From Beijerinckiaceae bacterium (GTDB lineage Bacteria > Pseudomonadota > Alphaproteobacteria > Rhizobiales > Beijerinckiaceae): 64,000 bases of DNA. The DNA is taken from assembly GCA_019745195.1 (NCBI GenBank), contig JAIETL010000003.1:107155-171154 (forward strand). Direction: 5' to 3'. The notes below the pieces were generated by a model. That model worked only from the letters and a program-made list of their open reading frames with translations, was not told the origin of the DNA and made no database searches. A program made the position numbers and the translations under genes. Below are positions 45,339 to 54,349 of this stretch, piece by piece. Every line of letters starts with the position of its first letter. The first letter of the stretch is position 1.

Positions 45339-47252
45339 ATGTCCCCGCCTGCCGCGCCGCCTCCGGCGCCGACCTTCGACCGTTCGGCCGTGCTCCAGCC
45401 CGGCTCCGGCTTCGTCGCCACCTTCCGCGCGCTCTGGCCCTATCTCTGGCCGGCCGACCGCGCCGATCTGCGCCGGCGCGTCGTGCTCGCCTTCGCGCTG
45501 CTGGTGGCCGGCCGCGTCGTGCTGATGGGCGTGCCTTTTGCCTTCAAATGGGCGACGGACGCGCTCGCCAACACGCCGTCCTCCCTGCAGAACTGGCTGC
45601 CCTGGCTCGTCGGCGCGCCGCTCGCGCTGACCGTGATCTACGGTCTGGCGCGCGTCGGCTCGGCCGCCTTCATCCAGTTGCGCGATGCGCTGTTCGCGCC
45701 GGTCTTCATGCATGCGGTGCGCAAGCTCGCGCTGCAGACCTTCGGCCATCTCCACCATCTCTCGCTGCGCTTCCATCTCGAGCGCAAGACGGGCGGCCTG
45801 ACCCGCGTGCTGGAGCGCGGCCGCAACGGCATCGAGGAGATGGTCCGCCTTGGCCTGAACCAGCTCGTGCCGGTCATCGTCGAGGTCGTGCTGATCATCG
45901 CCGTGCTGCTGACGATCTTCGACTGGCTCTATGTGGTCGTGCTGGTCGTGATGGTGACGACCTACATGGCCTACACCATCAAGGCGACGGAGTGGCGCAT
46001 CGCCATCCGCACGAAGATGAACGAGAGCGACACCGACGCCAACTCCAAGGCGATCGACTCGCTGCTCAACTACGAGACGGTGAAGTACTTCGGCGCGGAG
46101 GCGCGTGAAACTGCCCGTTACGACCAGTCGATGGCGCGCTATGAGCGCAACTCGGTCAAGGCCTACACCTCGCTGGCGCTGCTCAATTTCGGCCAGGCGA
46201 CCATCTTCGCCATCGGCCTGACGATCTCGATGGTGATGGCGGTGCAGGGCTTCCGCGCCGGCACGCACACGGTCGGCGATTTCGTGCTGATCAACGCCAT
46301 GCTGATCCAGCTCTACCAGCCGCTGAACTTCATGGGCACCGTCTATCGCGAGATCAAGCAGGCGACGCTCGACATCGAGCAGATGTTCTCGCTGATCGGC
46401 AAGGATCCCGAAATCCAGGACAAGCCGGGCGCGCCGCCTCTGCGCGTCGCTGCCGGCGAGGTCGTCTTCGAGGACGTCCATTTCGCCTATATCCCCGAGC
46501 GGCCGATCCTGAGGGGCGTCTCCTTCACCGTGCCGCCGGGCCGGACGATCGCCATCGTCGGGCCGTCAGGCGCGGGCAAATCGACCATCTCGCGGCTGCT
46601 CTTCCGCTTCTACGAGCCGCAAGCCGGCCGCATCCTGATCGACGGCCAGCCCATCGCTGACGTCCAGCAGGTCTCGTTACGCGCCGCCATCGGCATGGTC
46701 CCGCAGGACACCGTGCTGTTCAACGACACCATCGAATATAACATCCGCTATGGCCGGCCCGAAGCCAGCGTGGCCGAAGTCGAGGAAGCGGCGCGGCTCG
46801 CCCAGATCGACCGCTTCATCAAGTCGCTGCCCGACGGCTACGCCACCTCGGTCGGCGAGCGGGGGCTGAAGCTGTCGGGCGGCGAAAAGCAGCGCGTCGC
46901 CATCGCCCGCACCATTCTGAAAGGCCCTCCGATCCTCGTGCTTGACGAGGCGACCTCGGCGCTCGATTCCTTCACAGAGAAGGAAATCCAGGACGCGCTC
47001 GACCGCGTCAGCGAGGGCCGCACCACGCTGGTCATCGCGCACCGCCTCTCGACCGTCATCAACGCCGACGAGATCATCGTGCTCGACAAGGGCCTGATCG
47101 TCGAGCGTGGCAACCATCCGCAATTGCTGGCGGCGAACGGCGTCTATGCGGCGCTCTGGAACCGCCAGCGCCAGGTCGACGAGGCCAAGGCGACGCTGAA
47201 ACAGGCGGCGGAGGCGGAAGGCGCAAGCGTTCGGGTCAGTCTGACGGAGTGA
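45339..47252 (+). CDS. ABC exporter of the Atm1/HMT1 (ABCB7-like) family
   Basis: 637 residues, one membrane domain plus one ATPase domain. Six hydrophobic helices lie between about residues 40 and 330. The ATPase has Walker A GPSGAGKST near residue 408, signature LSGGEKQRVAIAR near 511, Walker B ILVLDEATSALD and the switch His in LVIAHRLSTV. The sequences KTGGLTRVLERGRNGIEEM and NYETVKYFGAEARE are hallmarks of Atm1-type exporters, which move glutathione-related persulfides or metal conjugates from the cytoplasm. Start ATG 45339; a longer frame exists upstream without similarity. Confidence 0.92.
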   Translation: MSPPAAPPPAPTFDRSAVLQPGSGFVATFRALWPYLWPADRADLRRRVVLAFALLVAGRVVLMGVPFAFKWATDALANTPSSLQNWLPWLVGAPLALTVIYGLARVGSAAFIQLRDALFAPVFMHAVRKLALQTFGHLHHLSLRFHLERKTGGLTRVLERGRNGIEEMVRLGLNQLVPVIVEVVLIIAVLLTIFDWLYVVVLVVMVTTYMAYTIKATEWRIAIRTKMNESDTDANSKAIDSLLNYETVKYFGAEARETARYDQSMARYERNSVKAYTSLALLNFGQATIFAIGLTISMVMAVQGFRAGTHTVGDFVLINAMLIQLYQPLNFMGTVYREIKQATLDIEQMFSLIGKDPEIQDKPGAPPLRVAAGEVVFEDVHFAYIPERPILRGVSFTVPPGRTIAIVGPSGAGKSTISRLLFRFYEPQAGRILIDGQPIADVQQVSLRAAIGMVPQDTVLFNDTIEYNIRYGRPEASVAEVEEAARLAQIDRFIKSLPDGYATSVGERGLKLSGGEKQRVAIARTILKGPPILVLDEATSALDSFTEKEIQDALDRVSEGRTTLVIAHRLSTVINADEIIVLDKGLIVERGNHPQLLAANGVYAALWNRQRQVDEAKATLKQAAEAEGASVRVSLTE

Positions 47253-47403
47253 GATGAAGGAGCGACCCCTTTCCCAAGCGGCCCGAACCCCCTAAAGCAC
47301 CGGCACCCGCAGCGCCTTGCTCGCGCCGCAGAGAGCCGTCACATCCGCGCAAGGCGGGCTCCAGCGAGCCCGGCCGCGCCAACAAGACCAACGGGAAGCC
47401 GCA

Positions 47404-48105
47404 ATGTCGCTCGTCGATTCCGTCCGCAAGGTGATCGTGCCCGTCCACAAGGAGGGCTATGTCTTCATCGCCATCGCGCTCGTGGCGACATTGGTGCTCG
47501 GCCATCTCTGGACGCCGTTCGGCTGGATCGGCGCGATCGTCACGCTTTGGGTCTGCTATTTCTTCCGCGATCCGGTCCGCATTACGCCTTTGCGAGAAGG
47601 GCTGGTGATCTCGCCGGCCGATGGCCGCGTCAGCCAGGTTGCGTCTGCGCTGCCGCCGCCGGAACTCAATCTCCCGGCCGAGCCGATGACGCGCATCTCG
47701 ATCTTCATGAACGTCTTCGACTGCCATGTGAACCGCGCCCCGGTCCCCGGCCGCATCGTCAAGATGGCCTATACGCCGGGCCTCTTCCTCAACGCCGAAC
47801 TCGACAAGGCGAGCGACGACAACGAGCGCAACGCGCTGGCGATCGAGACGCCCGCCGGCACCGTCGGCGTCGTCCAGATCGCCGGGCTGATCGCGCGCCG
47901 CATCGTGCCCTTCGTCAAGGAGGGCGACCTGATCGCGACCGGCGAGCGCTTCGGTCTGATCCGCTTCGGCTCGCGCGTCGATGTCTACCTGCCGACGCAT
48001 GTGATCCCGCTGGTCGGCGAAGGCCAGACCGCCATCGCCGGCGAGACGGTTCTGGCGGATTTTTCGGGCGCCGAGCCGGCGGCAAGGCTGTTCAAGGGGA
48101 TTTGA
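47404..48105 (+). CDS. psd: Phosphatidylserine decarboxylase proenzyme
   Basis: 233 residues of the short, archaeal/rhizobial-type Psd. Two N-terminal hydrophobic segments are followed by [34 protein letters not shown] with the catalytic His, and [11 protein letters not shown], where the Gly189-Ser190 bond should be cut to make the pyruvoyl group. It produces phosphatidylethanolamine in the inner membrane. pssA follows in the same direction after a repeat element, so the two enzymes of this pathway are paired as in other rhizobia. Confidence 0.94.
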   Translation: MSLVDSVRKVIVPVHKEGYVFIAIALVATLVLGHLWTPFGWIGAIVTLWVCYFFRDPVRITPLREGLVISPADGRVSQVASALPPPELNLPAEPMTRISIFMNVFDCHVNRAPVPGRIVKMAYTPGLFLNAELDKASDDNERNALAIETPAGTVGVVQIAGLIARRIVPFVKEGDLIATGERFGLIRFGSRVDVYLPTHVIPLVGEGQTAIAGETVLADFSGAEPAARLFKGI

Positions 48106-48112
48106 GGCTTCT

Positions 48113-48323
48113 TCCTTCTCCCACTCATCTCGGGCTTGCCCGAGATGAGCACTCAGAGTGTCAAAGTCGGCAACAGCCGACTTTGATGGGGAGAAGGTGG
48201 CAGCGCGAAGCGCTGACGGATGAGGGCCGTGCAAGGCGCGGTCTTCACCTCGATCCCGCTCACCCGGTCTGCCCTCATCCGTCTCGGCTTCGCCGATCCA
48301 CCTTCTCCCCCGAGGCGAGAAGG
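48113..48323. repeat. Compound palindromic intergenic element between psd and pssA
   Basis: It begins CCTTCTCCC and ends GGCGAGAAGG. Inside are two perfect hairpins: CTCATCTCGGGC/GCCCGAGATGAG (48124-48149) with a two-base loop, and CAAAGTCGGC/GCCGACTTTG (48162-48185) with a four-base loop. A further outer pairing joins GACGGATGAGGGC with GCCCTCATCCGTC. Related in its arms to the copies near 42.4 and 43.1 kb. Confidence 0.75.
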
Positions 48324-48373
48324 AAGAACGCCCCGCCTAGCCTCGCGCCCCAAAACCGCGTATCCCCGCTCCG

Positions 48374-49219
48374 ATGAGCGATCTCTTTCCCCCCTTCGAG
48401 CCCGAGCGCATCGAATCGAAGCGCGCCCGCTTCAAGCCGATCCCGTTCCGGCTGCTCGCCCCCAATGTCGTGACGCTGCTGGCTCTGTGCCTCGGCCTCA
48501 CCGCGATGCGCCTCGTCGTCGAGGGCAAGCTCGAGACCGCGACGATCTGCATCCTGATCGCGGCGGCGCTCGACGGGGTCGATGGCCGGCTGGCGCGGCT
48601 GCTCAAGGGCACCTCGCGTTTCGGCGCGGAGCTCGATTCGCTGTCGGATTTCGTCAATTTCGGCGTCGCCACCGGCTATGTGCTGTGGATTTTCGTCCTG
48701 CACGACCTCAAATCCTTCGGCTGGATCATCGTGCTGACGCTGGCCTGCGCCATGGCGCTGAGGCTCGCGCGCTTCAATGTGATGATCGACGATCCCAACC
48801 GGCCCGACTGGCAGAAGAACTTCTTCGTCGGCATGCCCGCGCCCGCCGGCGCCATCACCGCGATGCTGCCGCTTTATCTGCAGTTCATCGGCGTGCCGGT
48901 GGCCGATTACGGCGCGCTGCCGGTCGGCCTCTACATCCTGTTCATCGCCTTCCTGACGATCTCGCGCATCCCCTGCTATGCCGGCAAGACGCTGGGCACG
49001 CGTGTGCCGCGCGACAGGGTGCTGCCGATCTTCGTTGCGGTCGTCGTAGCGGCCGGGCTGCTCTTCGCCTACCCGTTCGAGGTTCTGGCGCTGATCGTCG
49101 TCGCCTATCTTGCACTGATCCCGCTCAGCGTGGCGCGCTATCGCAAGCTGGAGCGCGAGCATGACGCGGCGCTGGCCGCGCCCGCAGCGGTGGCGGAGAA
49201 GCCGGCCGACGCGATCTGA
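48374..49219 (+). CDS. pssA: CDP-diacylglycerol--serine O-phosphatidyltransferase
   Basis: 281 residues with about eight hydrophobic helices. The CDP-alcohol phosphotransferase signature is complete: DGVDGRLARLLKGTSRFG followed by ELDSLSD, with the metal-binding Asp residues at about 67, 70, 88 and 92. It makes phosphatidylserine from CDP-diacylglycerol and serine, the substrate of Psd encoded just upstream. Type II (membrane) synthase as expected for rhizobia. Start ATG 48374. Confidence 0.94.
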   Translation: MSDLFPPFEPERIESKRARFKPIPFRLLAPNVVTLLALCLGLTAMRLVVEGKLETATICILIAAALDGVDGRLARLLKGTSRFGAELDSLSDFVNFGVATGYVLWIFVLHDLKSFGWIIVLTLACAMALRLARFNVMIDDPNRPDWQKNFFVGMPAPAGAITAMLPLYLQFIGVPVADYGALPVGLYILFIAFLTISRIPCYAGKTLGTRVPRDRVLPIFVAVVVAAGLLFAYPFEVLALIVVAYLALIPLSVARYRKLEREHDAALAAPAAVAEKPADAI

Positions 49220-49228
49220 GGGAGGCGC

Positions 49229-49615
49229 TCAGCGCTTCCTGCCCCCGGTCAGTCGCGCCGCATTGGCCTTGGTCCGTTTCGAGAACGGCTCCAGCGTGCT
49301 GCTGGCGGCCTTGGCTGCGGCCTCGGCGTAGTCGACATGGGCGAGCGGGTTCAGCGCCAGACCCCACCAGAACATCGCGGCCGCCTGGCTCGCGGCGAAC
49401 CCGCTCTCCATCACCGCCGACATCTTCTCGCTGACCGCCTTGGCGGCCTCGCGCTGGCCTCTGGTGTCGCCGAGCGCCCCCTTCATGAGCATGGGCATGC
49501 GCATGGCGATGGTCAGCCCGGCATCGGCCTGCATCGTCAGCATCTTGGTCGCGAGCGCCTGCGCCTCGACGCCCGCGCCGGTAATGGAACTCATCTGCTT
49601 ATGCGAGATCGGCAT
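49229..49615 (-). CDS. Phasin-like helical protein
   Basis: 128 residues, almost entirely helical, rich in Ala and Met, with a basic C-terminus (TKANAARLTGGRKR). The segment KMSAVMESGFAASQAAAMFWWGL resembles the amphipathic helices of phasin-family proteins that coat polyhydroxyalkanoate granules. The resemblance is one of composition, so the assignment is tentative. Several in-frame ATGs exist (49636, 49615, 49594); I chose 49615. Confidence 0.5.
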   Translation of the reverse strand: MPISHKQMSSITGAGVEAQALATKMLTMQADAGLTIAMRMPMLMKGALGDTRGQREAAKAVSEKMSAVMESGFAASQAAAMFWWGLALNPLAHVDYAEAAAKAASSTLEPFSKRTKANAARLTGGRKR

Positions 49616-49929
49616 GCTTTTGTCGCTCCGCAGCATCGTGATGGACACAGCGGAAGGCCTGCCCACAGGCCACGCAATGTGGTGAGGCAACGCTTGTTGT
49701 GCAATGCAATATGACGCATGGCTGCAAACTATTTTATGCGTTTGGTGAATGCCGAAGAGATCATTCTTCTTCATGCCTGCGCTGCACGCATCGCGACGAT
49801 CGCCGATTTCTCCCCGTCGCAAAATACGTTAGAGCCAAGGCGACGCGCGCGGGATCGCCGCGCCGACCCGATCGTTGCAGGCTGTCCTTGAGCATCTTCT
49901 CGACCCCCAAACCGCCCGGCTGGCGGCCC
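49616..49929. other. 314-base gene-free interval between the phasin-like gene and maf
   Basis: No convincing coding region. The stretch around 49,690-49,745 is AT-richer than its flanks and should hold the promoter of the phasin-like gene and perhaps that of maf. I see no clear -35/-10 pair and no strong hairpin. Confidence 0.5.
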
Positions 49930-50538
49930 ATGCTGGTGCTGGCCTCGGCCTCGCCGCGCCGTCTCGCGCTGCTGGAGCAGGCCGGCCTCAAGCCTGACGC
50001 CATGCTGCCGTCGGACCTCGACGAGACGCCACTCAAGGGCGAGCGCCCGCGCGATCTTTCGCGCCGGCTCGCCCGCGAGAAGGCGCAGGCCGCGCGCGAT
50101 GGGGCGAAATCCCGCCCCGATCTCGAAGGCTGCTACATCGTCGCCGCCGACACCGTTGTCGCGGTCGGTCGGCGCATCCTGCCCAAGGCCGAGATCGTCG
50201 ACGAGGCGGCAGCCTGCCTGCGCCTGCTGTCTGGCCGCTCGCACCGGGTCTATACCTCCGTCGCCGTGGTGACGCCGGGCGGCGCGATCCGCGACCGCAT
50301 CGTCGAGACGCGGCTGCGCTTCAAGCGTCTTTCCGGCGACGATCTCGAAATGTACCTCGCCTCGGGCGAATGGCGCGGCAAGGCCGGCGGCTACGCCATC
50401 CAGGGCATCGCCGGCTCCTTCGTCGTCAAGCTCGCCGGCTCCTACACCGCGGTCGTCGGGCTGCCGCTCTACGAGACGGTCGGCCTGCTCGGCGGCGAGG
50501 GCTTCCCGATCCGCTTCGGCTGGATGAACGCCGCCTGA
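49930..50538 (+). CDS. maf: Maf family nucleotide pyrophosphatase
   Basis: 202 residues from ATG 49930. [20 protein letters not shown] is the family signature, followed by [23 protein letters not shown] with the metal-site Asp, and [17 protein letters not shown]. Maf proteins hydrolyse modified or canonical nucleoside triphosphates to monophosphates and affect cell division in some bacteria. A TTG at 49888 would add 14 residues and cannot be excluded. maf is commonly next to yacG; here an SDR gene lies between. Confidence 0.92.
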   Translation: MLVLASASPRRLALLEQAGLKPDAMLPSDLDETPLKGERPRDLSRRLAREKAQAARDGAKSRPDLEGCYIVAADTVVAVGRRILPKAEIVDEAAACLRLLSGRSHRVYTSVAVVTPGGAIRDRIVETRLRFKRLSGDDLEMYLASGEWRGKAGGYAIQGIAGSFVVKLAGSYTAVVGLPLYETVGLLGGEGFPIRFGWMNAA

Positions 50539-50640
50539 TCGTGGCTAGCCGGTCCGGGCTTGCTCCGGCTGCCGCAAAGCCCGATCCTTTGAATGGAATA
50601 AGCGCCCGATATCAGAACAGGGCGCGCGAGGAGGATACGC

Positions 50641-51462
50641 ATGTCGGCACGTCTCAGGGGCAAGGTCGCGATCGTCGCCGGCGCGGGCTCGGTCGGACCG
50701 GGCTGGGGCAATGGCAAGGCGACCGCCGTGGTCTTCGCCCGCGAGGGCGCGAAGGTGATCTGCGCCGATATCGACCTCGCTGCCGCCGAGGAGACCGCCG
50801 CGATCATCCAGAACGAGGGCGGCCAGGCCTTCGCGGTCGAGACCGACGTGACGCGCAATGATGCGGTGGCCGATCTCGTCGGCCGCACGCTGGGCCGCTA
50901 TGGCCGCATCGACATCCTGAACAACAATGTCGGCCTGGCCGAGATCGGCAGCGTGCTCGATCTCTCGGAGGAGGCCTGGGAGCGCGCCTTCCGGCTCAAC
51001 CTCACCGGCGCGGTGCTGACGATGAAGCATGTCATCCCCGTGATGCAGCGTCAGTTTTCCGAAAGCGGGGAGGGCGGCTCGATCGTCAACATCTCCTCGA
51101 CCGTCTCGCTGCGTCACACCGGCGTGCCCTATGCCAGCCTCTCGGCCACCAAGGCCGCGCTGAACCAGCTCACCCGCAACACGGCGGTCGAGTTCGCCGC
51201 CCAGAAGATCCGCGTCAACGCCGTGCTGCCCGGTCTGATCAAGACGCCGCGAGTCGCGCTCTCCAGCGGCCTCGCCCGCATCTACGGCGACGGCGACGTC
51301 GAGGCGATGTGGACCGCGCGCGACGCGCAGGTGCCGATGGGCCATATGGGCGAGGCTTGGGACGTCGCCTATGCGGCGCTGTTTCTCGCCAGCGACGAAG
51401 CGCGCTATGTCACGGGTCTCGAACTCGTCGTCGATGGAGGCGTCACGCTCAGATATGGCTGA
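50641..51462 (+). CDS. Short-chain dehydrogenase/reductase with non-canonical active site
   Basis: 273 residues of the classical SDR fold: KVAIVAGAGSVGPGWGNGKA is an unusual, longer cofactor loop, NNNVGLAEIGS replaces the usual NNAG, and NISSTVS holds the expected Ser. In PYASLSATKAAL the Lys is at 171, but the residue four before it is Leu167, where the catalytic Tyr of YxxxK should be; a Tyr at 164 is out of register. It may still bind NAD(P), but normal SDR catalysis is doubtful. The last eight bases overlap yacG. Confidence 0.82.
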   Translation: MSARLRGKVAIVAGAGSVGPGWGNGKATAVVFAREGAKVICADIDLAAAEETAAIIQNEGGQAFAVETDVTRNDAVADLVGRTLGRYGRIDILNNNVGLAEIGSVLDLSEEAWERAFRLNLTGAVLTMKHVIPVMQRQFSESGEGGSIVNISSTVSLRHTGVPYASLSATKAALNQLTRNTAVEFAAQKIRVNAVLPGLIKTPRVALSSGLARIYGDGDVEAMWTARDAQVPMGHMGEAWDVAYAALFLASDEARYVTGLELVVDGGVTLRYG

Positions 51463-51670
51463 AGACACCGATCCCGCGCCAATTCCTCGCCAGCGGCCCT
51501 GCGCGATCTGCGGCAAGCTGGCCCTGCCGAAATACCGGCCGTTCTGCTCCGCCCGCTGCGCCGACATCGATCTCGGCCGCTGGCTCAAGGCAAGCTATGT
51601 GATTCCGGGCGCGAGCCTCGACGAGGCCGAGGCCGGCAAGCCGGGAAACCGGCAGGACGACGAGGGCTGA
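51455..51670 (+). CDS. yacG: DNA gyrase inhibitor / zinc-binding protein YacG
   Basis: 71 residues with the zinc-binding pattern CAICGKL and, after a spacer, FCSARCADIDLGRWL, which is diagnostic for YacG. In E. coli YacG binds the GyrB subunit and inhibits gyrase. Start ATG 51455 lies inside the end of the SDR gene. It is followed after about 110 bases by tRNA-Phe, an order seen in other alphaproteobacteria. Confidence 0.92.
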   Translation: MAEDTDPAPIPRQRPCAICGKLALPKYRPFCSARCADIDLGRWLKASYVIPGASLDEAEAGKPGNRQDDEG

Positions 51671-51780
51671 ACCGCCAGCTTCTTGCGCAAAGCCGGCTCA
51701 ACCGACTGGACAGCCCCCGCCGCACCGATTATACCCCGGCCACCAACAGGAACGCAGGCCGCAAGGCCAGCGCGCCCGGC

Positions 51781-51856
51781 GCCCAGATAGCTCAGTTGGT
51801 AGAGCATGCGACTGAAAATCGCAGTGTCGCTGGTTCGATTCCAGCTCTGGGCACCA
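51781..51856 (+). tRNA. tRNA-Phe (GAA), likely attachment site of the integrated element
   Basis: Complete cloverleaf: acceptor GCCCAGA/TCTGGGC, D arm GCTCAGTTGGTAGAGC, anticodon stem TGCGA/TCGCA with loop CTGAAAA (anticodon GAA), T arm CTGGTTCGATTCCAG, and CCA encoded at 51854-51856. The integrase gene stop lies 26 bases downstream, so the 3' end of this tRNA gene is the probable integration site. Confidence 0.97.
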
Positions 51857-51882
51857 TTACCTCTCATAACCATCTGATTTCC

Positions 51883-52944
51883 TTACTTTTTAGATGCGGT
51901 TTGCAAATTGGTTTGCGAGCCGGATGTTCCACCCGCGTTCACGACCTTGCCGATCGCGGACGTGGCCAGATGCTCGCGCGAGACGGCCGCCGTGTAGCGC
52001 TCGACCTCTTTCAGCGTCGTGTGCCCGGTGATGGCCTGAATCTCGTGCGCCGTGCACCCGGCTTCGGCAAGTCGTCGAGCTGCGGCCTTGCGCACCCCGT
52101 GTGTCACGCAAGCGTCAGGCAGGCCAGCCGCGCCGATCGCGTCGGCCATCCAGTTCCCGAATCCGTGTTCGCTGAAAGGCTTCCCGAACTCGGTGACGAC
52201 GATGCAACCGACATCCTTGCGGAAGGCGTCCAGAGACGGCGCAAGGGCAGGATGCTGGGCAATAGTGAGTCTCGCGCCTGTCTTGGCCTGCACCACCATC
52301 GTCTTGCCCCGCCGCGCGTCGGTCCAGAGCATGCGCCTGACATCGCCCGAGCGCTGGCCGGTGAAGATCAGCAGATCGAAGGCGAGCCGTTGGCGCGTGC
52401 CGACAGGCCAGCGCGCCTCGAATGCAGCGATCTCGTCATCGGTCCATGTGTGCCATGTCCCGCCCTTGAACGTGTCGGTGGCGACCAGCGGGTCATCCTT
52501 GCGCCAGCCGAGCTTGATTGCCAGCCGGAACAGGTTGCGCAGCCGCTTCCGAAGATCCATCGCAGCGGCAGGCGTCGCCGACATGCCGGTGAAGATTGCG
52601 TCCAGATGGCGGGTCTCAATCTTGGCAGCCGGACGATCGCCCCATTTCATCATGAAGCGATCAAATATCTTGCGCTCGACGTAGCGCGTGCGCTCGCTCT
52701 TGTCCTTGTAGCGCCCGGTCGCATAGTAGCGCTCGGCAAGGTCGCGCATGGACCCCGGCGCGGCGCGTGACAGGCTGACATCTCCGGGTGCGGCGTTGGC
52801 CTCAATGGCCTCATGATAGGCGCGCATGAATGCCGGGTCGCCGGGCTCCCCAGGGAGCGCGATGGCCTTGACGTCGGGCAGCCGCAGATAGTGGCGCACC
52901 TTGCCGTGGCGGTCCTTGAAGCGGTGGACGTGCTTGATCGTCAC
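51883..52944 (-). CDS. int: Tyrosine recombinase (phage-type integrase)
   Basis: 353 residues from GTG 52944, which overlaps the stop of the gene before it (GTGA). Catalytic residues: the first Arg in FTGQRSGDVRRM, HGVRKAAARRLAE with the HxxR box, then ITGHTTLKEVERYT with the second His and the nucleophile Tyr. The N-terminal half contains a SAM-like core-binding domain. Its place directly beside tRNA-Phe with its 3' end toward the tRNA is typical of elements using a tRNA att site. It is the last gene of the long leftward operon, so its expression may depend on early transcription. Confidence 0.93.
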   Translation of the reverse strand: MTIKHVHRFKDRHGKVRHYLRLPDVKAIALPGEPGDPAFMRAYHEAIEANAAPGDVSLSRAAPGSMRDLAERYYATGRYKDKSERTRYVERKIFDRFMMKWGDRPAAKIETRHLDAIFTGMSATPAAAMDLRKRLRNLFRLAIKLGWRKDDPLVATDTFKGGTWHTWTDDEIAAFEARWPVGTRQRLAFDLLIFTGQRSGDVRRMLWTDARRGKTMVVQAKTGARLTIAQHPALAPSLDAFRKDVGCIVVTEFGKPFSEHGFGNWMADAIGAAGLPDACVTHGVRKAAARRLAEAGCTAHEIQAITGHTTLKEVERYTAAVSREHLATSAIGKVVNAGGTSGSQTNLQTASKK

Positions 52945-53150
52945 CGTGACGCCTCCGGCTCCAGAAGATCGTCCCATTCGTTTGCCTCCCCGGTTTCGGA
53001 AAGCATCGCTGCTTGGGCCGGCTCGTCAACGGTGTGGATGACTATTGTCCCGTCCGGCTTGATCTCGACGCGGCCGACATGCACGCCCGCGCTCGCCACG
53101 GCCTTGACCGTGCGAGTGATGCTGGCACTGCTCACCGTCGCGCGCGGCAT
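52941..53150 (-). CDS. Small phage hypothetical protein upstream of the integrase
   Basis: 69 residues from ATG 53150. The sequence ITRTVKAVASAGVHVGRVEIKPDGTIVIHT is typical of a short alphaproteobacterial prophage protein family of unknown function usually found directly upstream of integrases; it might be an excisionase-like helper, but no DNA-binding motif is clear. It overlaps the integrase start by four bases. Confidence 0.7.
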   Translation of the reverse strand: MPRATVSSASITRTVKAVASAGVHVGRVEIKPDGTIVIHTVDEPAQAAMLSETGEANEWDDLLEPEASR

Positions 53151-53151
53151 T

Positions 53152-53556
53152 TCAGGACTCCGCCTTGGGGAGGGCGACGGGGACGTGCTCGAAAACCTCA
53201 ACAGGTCCGTCCTGCCCATAGACGGCGGCATAGTGCATTGCTTCGGCATAGGCGCGGCCACGCGGCCCGCTGGCCAGCGCAACCGGCGTGCCGTCCTGAT
53301 GAACCTCGAAAGTCGCGCTTGGGCTCCGCGCCCCCTCCGCCGCCTCCAGCCGGGCGATGAGGCTGGCGATCTTGTCGGGAGAGCAGCGGGCCAAGTGCGC
53401 GGCATGGCTGTCAGCGCTCGTCGGGCACAAAACCCAGCCCTCGGCGACGCGAACCACTGACGGGCCTTCTTCAATATGCCAAGGCGACATCGTCCACGGT
53501 CCAGCAGGAAGCCCCGCCAGCCCCGCCTTAAGCTCTTCCAGTTCGTGGTCGGTCAT
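53152..53556 (-). CDS. Phage hypothetical protein (Ead/Ea22-like region)
   Basis: 134 residues. The opening ELEELKAGLAGLPAGPW and the later ARCSPDKIASLIARLEAAE recall the short Ead/Ea22-type phage proteins of unknown role. The C-terminal half is a small beta-rich segment. One base separates it from the next gene. No function can be assigned. Confidence 0.65.
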   Translation of the reverse strand: MTDHELEELKAGLAGLPAGPWTMSPWHIEEGPSVVRVAEGWVLCPTSADSHAAHLARCSPDKIASLIARLEAAEGARSPSATFEVHQDGTPVALASGPRGRAYAEAMHYAAVYGQDGPVEVFEHVPVALPKAES

Positions 53557-53560
53557 CCCC

Positions 53561-54349
53561 TCAGCCCTCCGCGTCGATGTTGCGGCGGGCGAGGGCGAAT
53601 GTCGTCGCCGTCACCCACGGATTGGCCGCCCAGGCGCCGACGCCGTTGATGCTGTCCCAAAGGGCGGCATAGGCGGAGACGCCGTCTTCAAAGCCCTCGT
53701 CGTCGCACCCGTCGAAGAAATAGCGGTCGGCAGTGATCTCGCACGGCGGGCCGCCATAGCAGGCCATGCCGACGATAACGTTCTCGCAGGTGATCCCCTC
53801 CGCGATCGCGTCTTTCTCGCTGATGTCCTGGAGCCGCTCGACGCGAACCTCACTCACAGGGAGCGTAAGCCGGCTCGCCCAGCGCGGCATGAACATGCTG
53901 GGGCGGAGCTTGCCGAATGCGTTGCGATGCTCGGTCCGTGTTCCGGTCCAGCGCTCGCCTTCCTTCGTCAGCGCCAGACCATCGCAGTCGGCCTCATAGA
54001 GGACGCCGGCGCCATGGCCGCATCCGGGCGTCCATAGATCACGCGGCTCCGTGCCGTCGAGCGATACGAAGGTGCGCCAGGCTTCCCTGACCCATAGCGT
54101 GTCCCCGGGCTGAATCCGCGGCGTGAAGGTCTCGGTGCGGATCGCTCCGCCGCCGACCGCCGCCGCGCCGAACCGGGCATAAGCCTGAAGGTTGGAAGCA
54201 GGCGCCGGAACGAAGGTGCAGTCGACCTCGCCCTCGTAGTAACCGTCGGCGAACGGCTGCGGGTTTACCAGCCGGCGGGTCTGCGTTTTCCGGCCGGCGA
54301 GGAGCGCCATGATCATCGGAGCCGAGAACAAAATCGGGCGGTCAGCCAT
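53561..54349 (-). CDS. ASCH/PUA-like phage protein
   Basis: 262 residues. The N-terminus ILFSAPMIMALLAGRKTQTRR is the hallmark of a phage family with an ASCH/PUA-like fold, and WVREAWRTF, RPSMFMPRWASRLTL and VRVERLQDISEKDA support it. ASCH domains are thought to bind nucleic acids or modified nucleotides. Its ATG (54349) overlaps the end of the DUF5131 gene by eight bases, and the two families are regular neighbours in phages. Confidence 0.8.
   Translation of the reverse strand: MADRPILFSAPMIMALLAGRKTQTRRLVNPQPFADGYYEGEVDCTFVPAPASNLQAYARFGAAAVGGGAIRTETFTPRIQPGDTLWVREAWRTFVSLDGTEPRDLWTPGCGHGAGVLYEADCDGLALTKEGERWTGTRTEHRNAFGKLRPSMFMPRWASRLTLPVSEVRVERLQDISEKDAIAEGITCENVIVGMACYGGPPCEITADRYFFDGCDDEGFEDGVSAYAALWDSINGVGAWAANPWVTATTFALARRNIDAEG

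Noticed and set aside
44808..46481. 557-codon leftward frame across the ABC exporter
   Set aside because: Only its last 116 codons, with a signal peptide from ATG 45158, make a sensible protein; the rest is antisense to the exporter.
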